Below are positions 9,048-17,392 of a DNA stretch of 35,694 bases, one piece after another; position 1 is the first letter of the stretch, and every line of letters begins with the position of its first letter. The DNA is from Candidatus Zixiibacteriota bacterium (lineage in GTDB: Bacteria; Zixibacteria; MSB-5A5; GN15; FEB-12). The notes beneath the pieces are model-generated. The model had not been told where the DNA came from. It saw nothing but the letters and a program-made list of their open reading frames with translations, and did no database searches. The translations under genes and the position numbers were made by a program. Where the stretch lies: contig JAOUEU010000004.1 of assembly GCA_029858555.1 (NCBI GenBank), positions 1 through 35,694 of the forward strand, written 5' to 3'.

Positions 9048-9150
9048 AAACTCCTTCCCGTTATAAGCCCACTCTTCTCCCGGTATTTATATACGGGAAT
9101 ACGCCCGAAAAGTTCTGCACTGTCCGGCCCGCCGACTGTCGTGACTTACT

Positions 9151-10323
9151 CTACTCCGTTTTTAGAGATGTCAGAGTCTTGAGGTATTGCTGCGCCAGCT
9201 CACGGTGGGGCGCTCCCTCGTTGGTGGTATAGTTTCTTATGTAGTCGACTGCCTTCTCAAATTCTGACCGATCATCGGTCAGCAGACCGATATTATAGTT
9301 GGCGTCGAGTAACGCCTTTTCGAGTTGCTGCTTGATGTCTTTCGCGCCTTCCGTCAGGCGGATGCCTCTTGCCCCCTTGCCGACGGCGGCAAGCTGGTCA
9401 AGCTCCCCCTGACAGCTATCTTTCGTACGACGCCACTCCTCCAGTGTTCTTGAAGGCGTCGATGCAGAATCACTACGACCCGCGCCGAAATTGTCCGACT
9501 CGACCATTAGTCTCTGAACCTGCGCGATACTCTCCCCACGAACGACGGCCGTAGAGGGAGAATCCGGGGGCGTGACCGGAGGCAGTTTGTCCTTCTTGTC
9601 GCCGCGCGCCGTTGGCTCGGCGCTTTCAGCCGATTTCAGCTTATGACGTTCCTCTTTTTCTTCCTCGGCAGCTTTCGTCGTTTCCGGAGCGACATCAACA
9701 GGCTGAAGAATCCCGACATCCGACGCCGCCTCTTCGTCGGCGGTCATCTTGGCCGGCTCTGTTTTTGCCGCCTTCGCTATTTCCCTCGTAGGCACAGACG
9801 AGGGTCTGCCGATTGACTTATCCGCAGAGCTTGCCCCCGGCTCCGCGCCCGGCGGAAACTCTTCTGCCTCCCCGACCGGCCGTATCACGACTGACTCGGT
9901 CCGAGCAGTATCCGCGTTCCAGGCCGCCGGCACCTTCTCGGCAGGCGCCACAGCCGTCTTCTGCACCTGCTCCATGATATCTGACTGGTGCAGACCGATA
10001 AAGCCGATAACGGCAAAAGAGGCCACGGCGGCCGCCACCTTCCATCCCAGGCCGAACCAGGATGGTCGCTTTATATCGATTATTTCCGGCTTGTGCTCAC
10101 CGGCGATGAGGCGCTCTATCTTTTGGGCCGATTTCTCGAAGTATTCATCACCGGCCAGACCGCTGTGTTTTTCCACCAGACTGTCGAACTTCTCGAATTC
10201 AGCCAGGAGCTTGCGGCACTCATCACAGCCCTCGAGATGGCGCACAATCAGTTCCATCTCTTCGGGCCGCAAGTCACCGTCGTGGTACGCTGAAATCCTG
10301 TCTTTGAAATAACCGTGATGCAT
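9151..10323 (-). CDS. Anti-sigma factor, zinc-finger (zf-HC2) N-terminus with TM helix and long low-complexity periplasmic region
   Basis: DRISAYHDGDLRPEEMELIVRHLEGCDECRKLL (HxxxCxxC); TM near VAAAVASFAVIGFIGL; immediately downstream of an ECF sigma factor. Confidence 0.8.
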   Translation of the reverse strand: MHHGYFKDRISAYHDGDLRPEEMELIVRHLEGCDECRKLLAEFEKFDSLVEKHSGLAGDEYFEKSAQKIERLIAGEHKPEIIDIKRPSWFGLGWKVAAAVASFAVIGFIGLHQSDIMEQVQKTAVAPAEKVPAAWNADTARTESVVIRPVGEAEEFPPGAEPGASSADKSIGRPSSVPTREIAKAAKTEPAKMTADEEAASDVGILQPVDVAPETTKAAEEEKEERHKLKSAESAEPTARGDKKDKLPPVTPPDSPSTAVVRGESIAQVQRLMVESDNFGAGRSDSASTPSRTLEEWRRTKDSCQGELDQLAAVGKGARGIRLTEGAKDIKQQLEKALLDANYNIGLLTDDRSEFEKAVDYIRNYTTNEGAPHRELAQQYLKTLTSLKTE

Positions 10324-10348
10324 CCTGATCCATCAACACCAATACCGT

Positions 10349-10978
10349 TCACCACTCATTTAACAGATCGGCCAGGTCCTTCATCAGTATCTGCCGCGCC
10401 CGGTACAGCCGCGAGTCGACCGTGCCGGGCGGGATTTTGAGATAGCTGGCGATCTGAGCGTAGTCCATGCCCTCGAAATGCCGCAGGACAAAAACGGAGC
10501 GGTACTTGACCGGCATTGCCATAAGAGCTTTATAAAACCTTTTGTTGTTTTCACCCTCCAGCAGGGCATCAAGGGGACCCAGGTCAACCGCAACCGGATC
10601 GAATCCCTTATCCTGAAGGTCTTCCAGAGACTGTTTCTTCTCTTCGCGACGGATATGATTGTAGGCCAGATTTCGGGCAATTGTCGATAACCAGGGGTAA
10701 AAAGCATACTCCGTCCTGAAGGTTTTTATGGCATTAAAAGCTTTAATAAATGCGTCCTGCACAATATCCTCAGTACTGTCGAAAGACCCCGTCAGACCAT
10801 AGATGTATCGAAACAACCGCTTCTGATGCGCTCGAACCAGCTTTCCGAAGGCCTTGTGGTCGCCGTTCTGAGCCGCTTCGACCAGTTTTCGCTCGGCGAC
10901 GCCCTCATACGCTTTATTTACCCGCTCGGGGCTGCTTTCTTCCCGAATAGAGCGCTCCATTGACTTATTTTCTTTCAC
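10349..10978 (-). CDS. ECF-type RNA polymerase sigma factor
   Basis: Sigma2 region (FGKLVRAHQKRLFRYIYGLTGSFDSTEDIVQDAFIKAFNAIKTFR) and sigma4 (YAQIASYLKIPPGTVDSRLYRARQIL). Start either GTG 10978, overlapping holA, or ATG 10960. Confidence 0.9.
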   Translation of the reverse strand: MKENKSMERSIREESSPERVNKAYEGVAERKLVEAAQNGDHKAFGKLVRAHQKRLFRYIYGLTGSFDSTEDIVQDAFIKAFNAIKTFRTEYAFYPWLSTIARNLAYNHIRREEKKQSLEDLQDKGFDPVAVDLGPLDALLEGENNKRFYKALMAMPVKYRSVFVLRHFEGMDYAQIASYLKIPPGTVDSRLYRARQILMKDLADLLNEW

Positions 10979-11945
10979 CGGCCAGCCGCAAAAGCAACAT
11001 CTCCAGTAGTATTGGCTGTTTGATTCCGGTTCTTCTCATCTCAGCATCAGTTTCGGCTATGTCTATGATAATCTGCTGCAACCGCTCATTATCATACCCG
11101 GCCGCCTGCTGCCGAAACCTGGGTATCAGGAACTCTCTTCTGGGCAGAGGCTTTCTGCCGTTCTTGACCAGATAGAGGCAGATGAAATGCTGCTGCAGAA
11201 GTGTGACCAGCGTCACCGGGTTGTTGCCTTTGGCAATCAGCATCCTGACCATTCGAATCAATCGCGAAGTTTCTCCGGCAACAACGAAATCCCCCAGTTC
11301 AAAAATGTTGTAGACTTCAAAGCCTGCTGAAATTTTCTCGATATCGGCCACCTCCACCAGGTCGCCTTTCTCCTTATAATTCAGCAACTTGACTATCTCG
11401 CTTTCCAGACCTCCACTGTCCCCGGCAATCAAGCCTGTCAGCATTCTCAGGGCCTCAGGCTCGATATTGATGCCGTTTTTTTGCAGCCGGAATGTAATTC
11501 GCCTGCGCATCTCGATATCCGTCAGCCGCTTGAATTCAACCGGCTCGGCCGCCCTTGACACCGCTGCATAAAAGGCCGAATTCTTCTTCGGAGCCTTTGA
11601 TGACGGCGAGCGGAAAATCACAACGCGGTTTGGGTCCGGCGGGCTAAGAAGCTTCAAGACCTGCTCCACATCCTTTTGCGAATAATGCTGGAAATTGGAG
11701 ACAGCAAAAACCTGGCGTTCGCCAAGCATCGGCAGGCTGGCAAGTTCCGCCGTCAAGTCGGCTCGGGAGGTAAGCCTGGCGTCAATCTCCCGGTAATTGG
11801 TGGTCAGCTGAAGGTCCGGCAGGAACTGCCGGGCGAGGAACTTCTCCGCCTCGACAATCCGGTAATCTTCGGTACCGAAAAGGTAATATGCCGCCTTGAA
11901 CTTGCCCTCTGATATATTACTGATAAGCTCTCGGGGAGTGGTCAT
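10965..11945 (-). CDS. holA: DNA polymerase III subunit delta
   Basis: YYLFGTEDYRIVEAEKFLARQFL, LASLPMLGERQVFAVSNF, FELGDFVVAGETSRLIRMVRMLIAKGNNPVTLVTLLQQHF. Confidence 0.85.
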   Translation of the reverse strand: MTTPRELISNISEGKFKAAYYLFGTEDYRIVEAEKFLARQFLPDLQLTTNYREIDARLTSRADLTAELASLPMLGERQVFAVSNFQHYSQKDVEQVLKLLSPPDPNRVVIFRSPSSKAPKKNSAFYAAVSRAAEPVEFKRLTDIEMRRRITFRLQKNGINIEPEALRMLTGLIAGDSGGLESEIVKLLNYKEKGDLVEVADIEKISAGFEVYNIFELGDFVVAGETSRLIRMVRMLIAKGNNPVTLVTLLQQHFICLYLVKNGRKPLPRREFLIPRFRQQAAGYDNERLQQIIIDIAETDAEMRRTGIKQPILLEMLLLRLAGERK

Positions 11946-11979
11946 ACACGGGAATTATACAACCCCTCCAACGGCAGCG

Positions 11980-12360
11980 TCAATCGAAAAGAAAATCGAA
12001 AGCGGAGTTGTCCCGGGGGGCAACCCATTGCAGGGAAAAGCGGTACTTCTTGCGGTAAGCCATCGCCTTTTCCAGAAGCGGTCGGAATTTGGCGGGGATA
12101 TCTTCCTTTTGATTGACCTGGTTGACCACATGAAGATTATCGCCAAATATCTCGAAGCCGTGGTTCGAGAAGTACTTCTGGTTGGAGTCGATGAACTCCA
12201 GTAGAGCCAGAAGCGAGGCATAATCGGAGTGATCGGAGTCGACAGCATCAAACGGCGCCTTAAACCTGATCCCGATTTCGGGAATATGGAACGTGACCAC
12301 CGAAGATTTTCTAACGTCGTTATCCGCCGGTAAGTTGTATGAGCCAAAAAAGCATTCCAT
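11980..12360 (-). CDS. Hypothetical protein with degenerate RNase H-like fold
   Basis: C-terminal half resembles RNase HI/RVT_3 domains: SDYASLLALLEFI, FEIFGDNLHVVNQVNQ, RFSLQWVAPRDNSAFDFLF. ORF opens to 12423; ATG 12360 (MECFFGSYNL) is the more likely start. Confidence 0.5.
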   Translation of the reverse strand: MECFFGSYNLPADNDVRKSSVVTFHIPEIGIRFKAPFDAVDSDHSDYASLLALLEFIDSNQKYFSNHGFEIFGDNLHVVNQVNQKEDIPAKFRPLLEKAMAYRKKYRFSLQWVAPRDNSAFDFLFD

Positions 12361-12570
12361 ACGGCAAGTGGACGCAAGCCCTGTGCCCCCTTGCAGGCTT
12401 CGAGCTATTGTCCTGTAAGGCAATGACTTCGGTGGGGCCGTCCTGCCCCGGCCGGGTTAAAATCTGCAGCCCGGTTCACAGAATCCATGAAATTTGCGGC
12501 AATCTTGCTAATGTCGTGTCGTCGCAGCCGGCCGGCCCGACGGCGTCTATGAGCCAATCCAACTAACCGG

Positions 12571-12599
12571 TTGCCTCGGACAAGATTCGTGTTTACTAT
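12571..12599 (+). promoter_or_regulatory. Candidate sigma70-type promoter for the 12668 lipoprotein gene
   Basis: TTGCCT (12571-12576), 17-nt spacer, TACTAT (12594-12599). Confidence 0.35.
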
Positions 12600-12667
12600 A
12601 TGACCTGAAAAACAGGAACCTCGGCAAGCCTCACTTCATGTGGCAAGCCGGCATCGAGGAGTTGCTT

Positions 12668-13303
12668 ATGTGGCGTTTTCTGCTCGCGGTTCTGCTGTCT
12701 GCGGTGGTCGCCATCGCCCTGGTCTCATGCGATAATTCTACCAGTTCCAAGAATGTTGTCGACCCGAACTACTTCCCGAGCAAGGTTGGCTCCCAATGGG
12801 TATATAATGTCTACGACAGCATCGCCGATGTTGGGTACGAGACTGAGGTGACTATAACCGGTCTCGATACCATGTCGAACGGCCAGGTGGCCACACTGTG
12901 GTCGTACAAAGCGGACAAAATAGTCTTTCGGTTTGACTGGGTGGTCAAGAACAAGGACAGTGTGAAGGTGTATGACAGTCCGGTGGCGGACGATATGCTC
13001 CGGCTGTACCTGATCCCCTTCGAGATAGGCCGCAAATGGACCTACGGTTTGCATGCGCCCGGCAGTAAGACATACCAGGACAAAGTGGAACTCAAGTCGG
13101 AGTTTACCGTCCCCGCCGGCGAGTACGACAACGTCTATTTGATAAGCACCACGATAACACAGGCCGTCCCCGGCTACTTCGGCCTCCGAGAATTACGCTT
13201 CCTGCCCCACGTGGGACGCCTCCACATATATGAGACGGAGGGATACGACGAGGCCGATATCAACAAAGTCTGGACGCTCACTGAATACAGCTTCCCGGAT
13301 TGA
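12668..13303 (+). CDS. Hypothetical lipoprotein, beta-rich
   Basis: Signal peptide MWRFLLAVLLSAVVAIALVSCDN with lipobox; gaggag SD upstream of ATG 12668. Confidence 0.75.
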   Translation: MWRFLLAVLLSAVVAIALVSCDNSTSSKNVVDPNYFPSKVGSQWVYNVYDSIADVGYETEVTITGLDTMSNGQVATLWSYKADKIVFRFDWVVKNKDSVKVYDSPVADDMLRLYLIPFEIGRKWTYGLHAPGSKTYQDKVELKSEFTVPAGEYDNVYLISTTITQAVPGYFGLRELRFLPHVGRLHIYETEGYDEADINKVWTLTEYSFPD

Positions 13304-13347
13304 CGGGTGGCGCGGCTGAACCTGACCTGTGCTGGAGAGAAAATATC

Positions 13348-13944
13348 ATGGTTGATCCCGGGTTTGCACACGTATTGCTGCTCGACGGTTATGCCGATTG
13401 GGAAGCGGCCCTGGCCCTCTGCGAAATCAACGAACAGGGCAAGCATGAGGTTGCCCCGGTGGGCCTTTCGAAGAATCCCGTGACATCTATGGGCGGCCTC
13501 AAAGTCACGCCGGATGTTGAATTGTCGCAGGTAGATCCGTCCCGGACAGCCATATTCATTATGCCCGGTGCTGCCATCTACAAAGACGCCCGCGGCATGA
13601 AAGCCGTGGAAGAACTGCTCGTAAGGCTCCACACCGCCGGGGCTGCCATCGCGGCCATCTGTGCCGCCGTGCTGCCCGTGGCGCGAGCAGGCCTTCTGAA
13701 TTCCACGAAGCATACAGCTAACAGCCTGGAATTTCTCAAATCGTCCGTGCCGGAATACGCCGCCGAAGACTTTTTCATAGAGGCGAAGGCCGTCCGTGAC
13801 GGAGGCATCATTACCGCCGGAGGCGCCGATTATGTGGAATTCACCGTCGAGATAATCAGGGAACTCGGAATCTACGATGATACCGTCGCCAAAGAGTGGT
13901 ACAATCTGTTCAAGCACGGGATCATCCCGGACGAACACCATTAG
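13348..13944 (+). CDS. DJ-1/PfpI family protein (glutamine amidotransferase-like)
   Basis: HVLLLDGYADWEAALAL (Glu at the usual position), AAICAAVLPVARAGLL (nucleophile-elbow Cys), IITAGGADYVEFTVEIIREL. Confidence 0.85.
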   Translation: MVDPGFAHVLLLDGYADWEAALALCEINEQGKHEVAPVGLSKNPVTSMGGLKVTPDVELSQVDPSRTAIFIMPGAAIYKDARGMKAVEELLVRLHTAGAAIAAICAAVLPVARAGLLNSTKHTANSLEFLKSSVPEYAAEDFFIEAKAVRDGGIITAGGADYVEFTVEIIRELGIYDDTVAKEWYNLFKHGIIPDEHH

Positions 13945-14134
13945 CCTTACTGTTTAGCTGATCGACGATCGCAAGGCGGATATTTCGGATGCGGTCCTGC
14001 GGACCGAGTCTCTCCGTCTGTTCTGGATTTGTGATCAGAGAGAGCAAGATTTGACTTGCGCGATTGGAGATGCTCCCATAATTTGCACGTACACGCAGAG
14101 GTTTTTCCGTAAAAACATACAGGAGCGCTCTATC

Positions 14135-15400
14135 GTGTTACTCAACAAAATCGCTATTTGCATTGCACTCGCAATCTTCACGTGCCTGGCGGGCTTTACT
14201 GGCTGCGGCACCAAAGACCCCCTCGAACCTGAACAAGGAGTCGGGGTACCGCCGGAAGTCGTGTCAGTTTTTCCCGCTGATCAGGCTATCGGGATTCCGG
14301 TGAACACTCCCATCAGGGTGACTTTTTCGGAAAACATCGATTACACGACACTCGGCCCGCAGACTTTTGCCTGCGATCATGAAGTCACCGGAACGATCAT
14401 CTATAGCCCCAACACCGCCACTCTGACACCGTCGCCATTTCTCGAGTTTGGAGAGACCTATACGGTCGCCGTCACCACCGACATTAAGGACAAAGACGGC
14501 GAGTCCCTGGTAGAGTCGGTCTGGTGGCACTTCACGACCGGGCACCCGTGGAGTGCCGCATCCGCAATCTCTATAGCCAGGAGCGGCCTGGGGGTAGCTG
14601 CGGCCAACGGCAGAGTCTACGCCATGGGCGGTTTTGACGGTATGAGCTATCGCAACGAAATGGAAGAGTACAATCCCGCAACCAATCAGTGGACTCTGGT
14701 GGCGCCCATGCCGACCGGGCGCTACAGCCTGGCGGCGGCTACCGGTGGCAGCCTGATATATGCCGCGGGCGGCGTCCCGACCGGCGGCATGCCGACAGCG
14801 ATGGAAGAGTACAACCCGGCGACTAACACCTGGCGCGCCCGAACGTCCATGCCCACACCCAGGATTAGGCTTGCTGCTGCCGCCTACCAGGGCATTGTTT
14901 GGGTAATCGGCGGGTCGGGCGACTCGCAGGACGTCGGCAAGCTGGTCGAGAGATTCGACATTCAGAATAATACCTGGTCAACCGCCGCCAGCATGCCGAC
15001 TACTCGCGCCGGATTGGCGGTAGTATTGCTTAACGGCAAGATTTACGCTATCGGAGGGGTTCAGTCTGCATCCACACACCTCAGCACCGTCGAGGTGTTC
15101 GATCCCGGCGCCAACTCCTGGAGTTCGGCTACACCTATGCTGACCCCGCGGTCAAACCTCGCGGCCGCCGTCGTCGCCGGAAAAATCTATGTCTTCGGCG
15201 GCGTTAACGCCACGGGGACACTGTCAACCGTCGAGGAGTATGATCCCGCAACGAATAGCTGGAAGACCAAGACGCCCATGCCGGCGCCACGACAGGAGAT
15301 GAGTGCCGCCGCCCTCGATGGCAAGATATACGTAATCGGCGGGTACTATCAACAGATGAAAGCGGATGTTTACGTGTACAACCCGGCGCTTGACCCGTAG
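14135..15400 (+). CDS. Kelch-repeat lipoprotein with N-terminal Big_5/Ig-like domain
   Basis: Lipobox LAGFTGC; Ig-like VVSVFPADQAIGIPVNTPIRVTFSENID...; six Kelch blades (e.g. NGKIYAIGGVQSASTHLSTVEVFDPGANSWSSATPM). SD aggag upstream of GTG 14135; the ORF opens further upstream. Confidence 0.88.
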   Translation: MLLNKIAICIALAIFTCLAGFTGCGTKDPLEPEQGVGVPPEVVSVFPADQAIGIPVNTPIRVTFSENIDYTTLGPQTFACDHEVTGTIIYSPNTATLTPSPFLEFGETYTVAVTTDIKDKDGESLVESVWWHFTTGHPWSAASAISIARSGLGVAAANGRVYAMGGFDGMSYRNEMEEYNPATNQWTLVAPMPTGRYSLAAATGGSLIYAAGGVPTGGMPTAMEEYNPATNTWRARTSMPTPRIRLAAAAYQGIVWVIGGSGDSQDVGKLVERFDIQNNTWSTAASMPTTRAGLAVVLLNGKIYAIGGVQSASTHLSTVEVFDPGANSWSSATPMLTPRSNLAAAVVAGKIYVFGGVNATGTLSTVEEYDPATNSWKTKTPMPAPRQEMSAAALDGKIYVIGGYYQQMKADVYVYNPALDP

Positions 15401-15408
15401 GCCGGCCC

Positions 15409-16557
15409 TCACCTGCCGCGCAACTGACCGTACTTCTCGGTTGCATACCGGTCGGTCATGCCGGCGATATAATCGGCGATGACAATGTCAGGCTTTTCGC
15501 CATCGAGCATCTTCTGAAAGCGGCTCGGCAATAACGACATATCGGCCGCAAAAGTTCTAAACAAGAACTGTATTATCTCCGCCGCCCAGTCCGACAGCGA
15601 AACAAGATGAGAGTTGCGGTAGAGATGGTCGAGCAGGAATTGCTTGATTTCCAGGACCATCTGTGCCATCTGAGCGGAATAGCCGCACAGTTTCTCCGAT
15701 GAATTGCGGACATCGTTCAGTGTGCGGATGTCCTGGCGATTTAGCCGCCGCCTGGTTTCCTCGACAACATCGGTCGTCATGCGGTTGACCAACTGCCTGA
15801 TAAGAGCATAACGTCTATAGCCGGCCTCGTCGTCGCCCCGGGGGCTGCCGGTATCCATCCCCGGAAACTTGAAAAACTGCGTGTCGTGCAGGTCATCGAA
15901 AGTAATGAGTCCTGAAGAAAGACCGTCATCGATATCGTGCGAGTTGTACGCAATCTCGTCGGCAATGTCCACCAGGGCCGCCTCCAGGGTGGGCTGTTGA
16001 CCGGGATTGAATTCGGGGATATCGATTTTCACCGTCGTCTCATGTTTGACGATGCCTTCTCGTACTTCATAAGACAGGTTTAACCCGGGGTGTTCGGGAT
16101 ACCGCCGCTCCAGAACATCCACCACGCGCAGCGACTGCCGGTTATGATTGAATCCGCCTGATTTTTTCAGCAAACCGTTCAGAACGTCCTCACCGGCGTG
16201 ACCGAATGGCGTATGGCCGACGTCATGCACCAGGGCGATAGCTTCCGCCAGGTCTTCGTTCAGAAGCAGGTTCCGGGCAAGGGTGCGGCTTATCTGGGCC
16301 ACTTCGATAGTATGCGTCAAACGGGTTCGGTAATGGTCCTTCTCGTGAGGTATGAACACCTGGGTTTTGTACTCCATTCGCCGGAAGGCGGCCGAGTGTA
16401 CGATCCGGTCACGGTCGCGCTGGAAAGACGTGCGCAGGGGGTGTTCTTCCTGAGGATACACGCGTCCTTTCGATTCGCCGGAGAGGGCCGCATAGGGACC
16501 CAGGGTTGCCTTCTCCCGTTTTTCGATATCCTCTCTGTTCAGTGGCAGGCGACTCAA
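15409..16557 (-). CDS. dgt: Deoxyguanosinetriphosphate triphosphohydrolase-like protein (HD domain)
   Basis: RDRDRIVHSAAFRRMEYKTQVF, RTRLTHTIEVAQISRTLARNL, HDVGHTPFGHAGEDVL. TTG start overlaps the upstream stop (TTGA). Confidence 0.92.
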   Translation of the reverse strand: MSRLPLNREDIEKREKATLGPYAALSGESKGRVYPQEEHPLRTSFQRDRDRIVHSAAFRRMEYKTQVFIPHEKDHYRTRLTHTIEVAQISRTLARNLLLNEDLAEAIALVHDVGHTPFGHAGEDVLNGLLKKSGGFNHNRQSLRVVDVLERRYPEHPGLNLSYEVREGIVKHETTVKIDIPEFNPGQQPTLEAALVDIADEIAYNSHDIDDGLSSGLITFDDLHDTQFFKFPGMDTGSPRGDDEAGYRRYALIRQLVNRMTTDVVEETRRRLNRQDIRTLNDVRNSSEKLCGYSAQMAQMVLEIKQFLLDHLYRNSHLVSLSDWAAEIIQFLFRTFAADMSLLPSRFQKMLDGEKPDIVIADYIAGMTDRYATEKYGQLRGR

Positions 16558-17390
16558 AAGACTTCCTCCTGTTTCGTCGCCGGCCCGCCAAAGGCGTATG
16601 ACAGGGATATCTGGTGGGTGAAGCCGAGCACCGGGTGAAACTGACCGGCATATGAAATAACGGCTCTCTTGTGGTTAACCTCCAGGCCGCCGCCGTAGAG
16701 CGTCGGGGCGGTGGCAAAGCCCCAGAACAAGGCGGCTTTTTTCGATATTTGCAGAAACTGCCCGAGCGCAAACTGCGGCTTTTGCTCTGCTTCGAACGTC
16801 GCCCGACCCACCGTCAAGAAAGAGCCGCTGCCGGCATACTCCAGAAATCCCGAGTACCTGGGCTTTAGCGGCAACCCGCCGGAGTATAATGCGGGGGAAT
16901 TGAGATTATCACCGACGATAGCGCCCACCACCCGCTTCGTTCTCGCGGCCAGCCCTAGACCCAGCGCCGCCGCTCGCAATTGACCGTAACCCTGCGATAT
17001 ATCCACCATTATTCCGGAGACTGAGGCGCCCACCCAGATTCGCCTGATGGAGTATGCGACATTCAGCTTGGCCGTGCGCTCCGCATAGAAATCGCGATGC
17101 CCGAACTGAGCCACGCCCAGAGCCACAACCACGTCCCGGTAACGGTAGGCGGCCGCCACAAAGGCCTGGTCCAACTCCTTCATCTCAAACTTGCGTCCAA
17201 GACCCATCTCTACTTTGATCTCGCCGGAGTCTATGCCGCCGGACGGCAGGGTCACGAGCGCTGAGGCCGAAGATTTCGACAACAGGATGCCGCCGCCGAG
17301 CCCAACGCCGCGGCCGGTTTGATAATCAAAAGCCGCAGCCTCCGCCGACATGAGACAAACGATGATTGTGGCGCAACGGATTGCTTTCAT
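16554..17390 (-). CDS. PorV/PorQ/UPF0164-like outer-membrane beta-barrel protein
   Basis: Signal peptide, repeated amphipathic Gly/aromatic beta strands (LNVAYSIRRIWVGASVSGIMVDISQGYGQLRAAALGLGLAARTKRVVGAIVGDNLNSP..) and terminal ISLSYAFG. ORF opens to 17504; ATG 17390 is the likely start. Confidence 0.55.
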   Translation of the reverse strand: MKAIRCATIIVCLMSAEAAAFDYQTGRGVGLGGGILLSKSSASALVTLPSGGIDSGEIKVEMGLGRKFEMKELDQAFVAAAYRYRDVVVALGVAQFGHRDFYAERTAKLNVAYSIRRIWVGASVSGIMVDISQGYGQLRAAALGLGLAARTKRVVGAIVGDNLNSPALYSGGLPLKPRYSGFLEYAGSGSFLTVGRATFEAEQKPQFALGQFLQISKKAALFWGFATAPTLYGGGLEVNHKRAVISYAGQFHPVLGFTHQISLSYAFGGPATKQEEVF

Positions 17391-17392
17391 AC

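Noticed and set aside
13174-13941. 255-aa minus-strand ORF
   Set aside because: Antisense to the DJ-1/PfpI gene, which carries the family motifs.
14620-15390. DNA-level tandem repeats considered as a CRISPR or satellite
   Set aside because: They are in-frame Kelch blades with irregular identity, not direct repeats with spacers.
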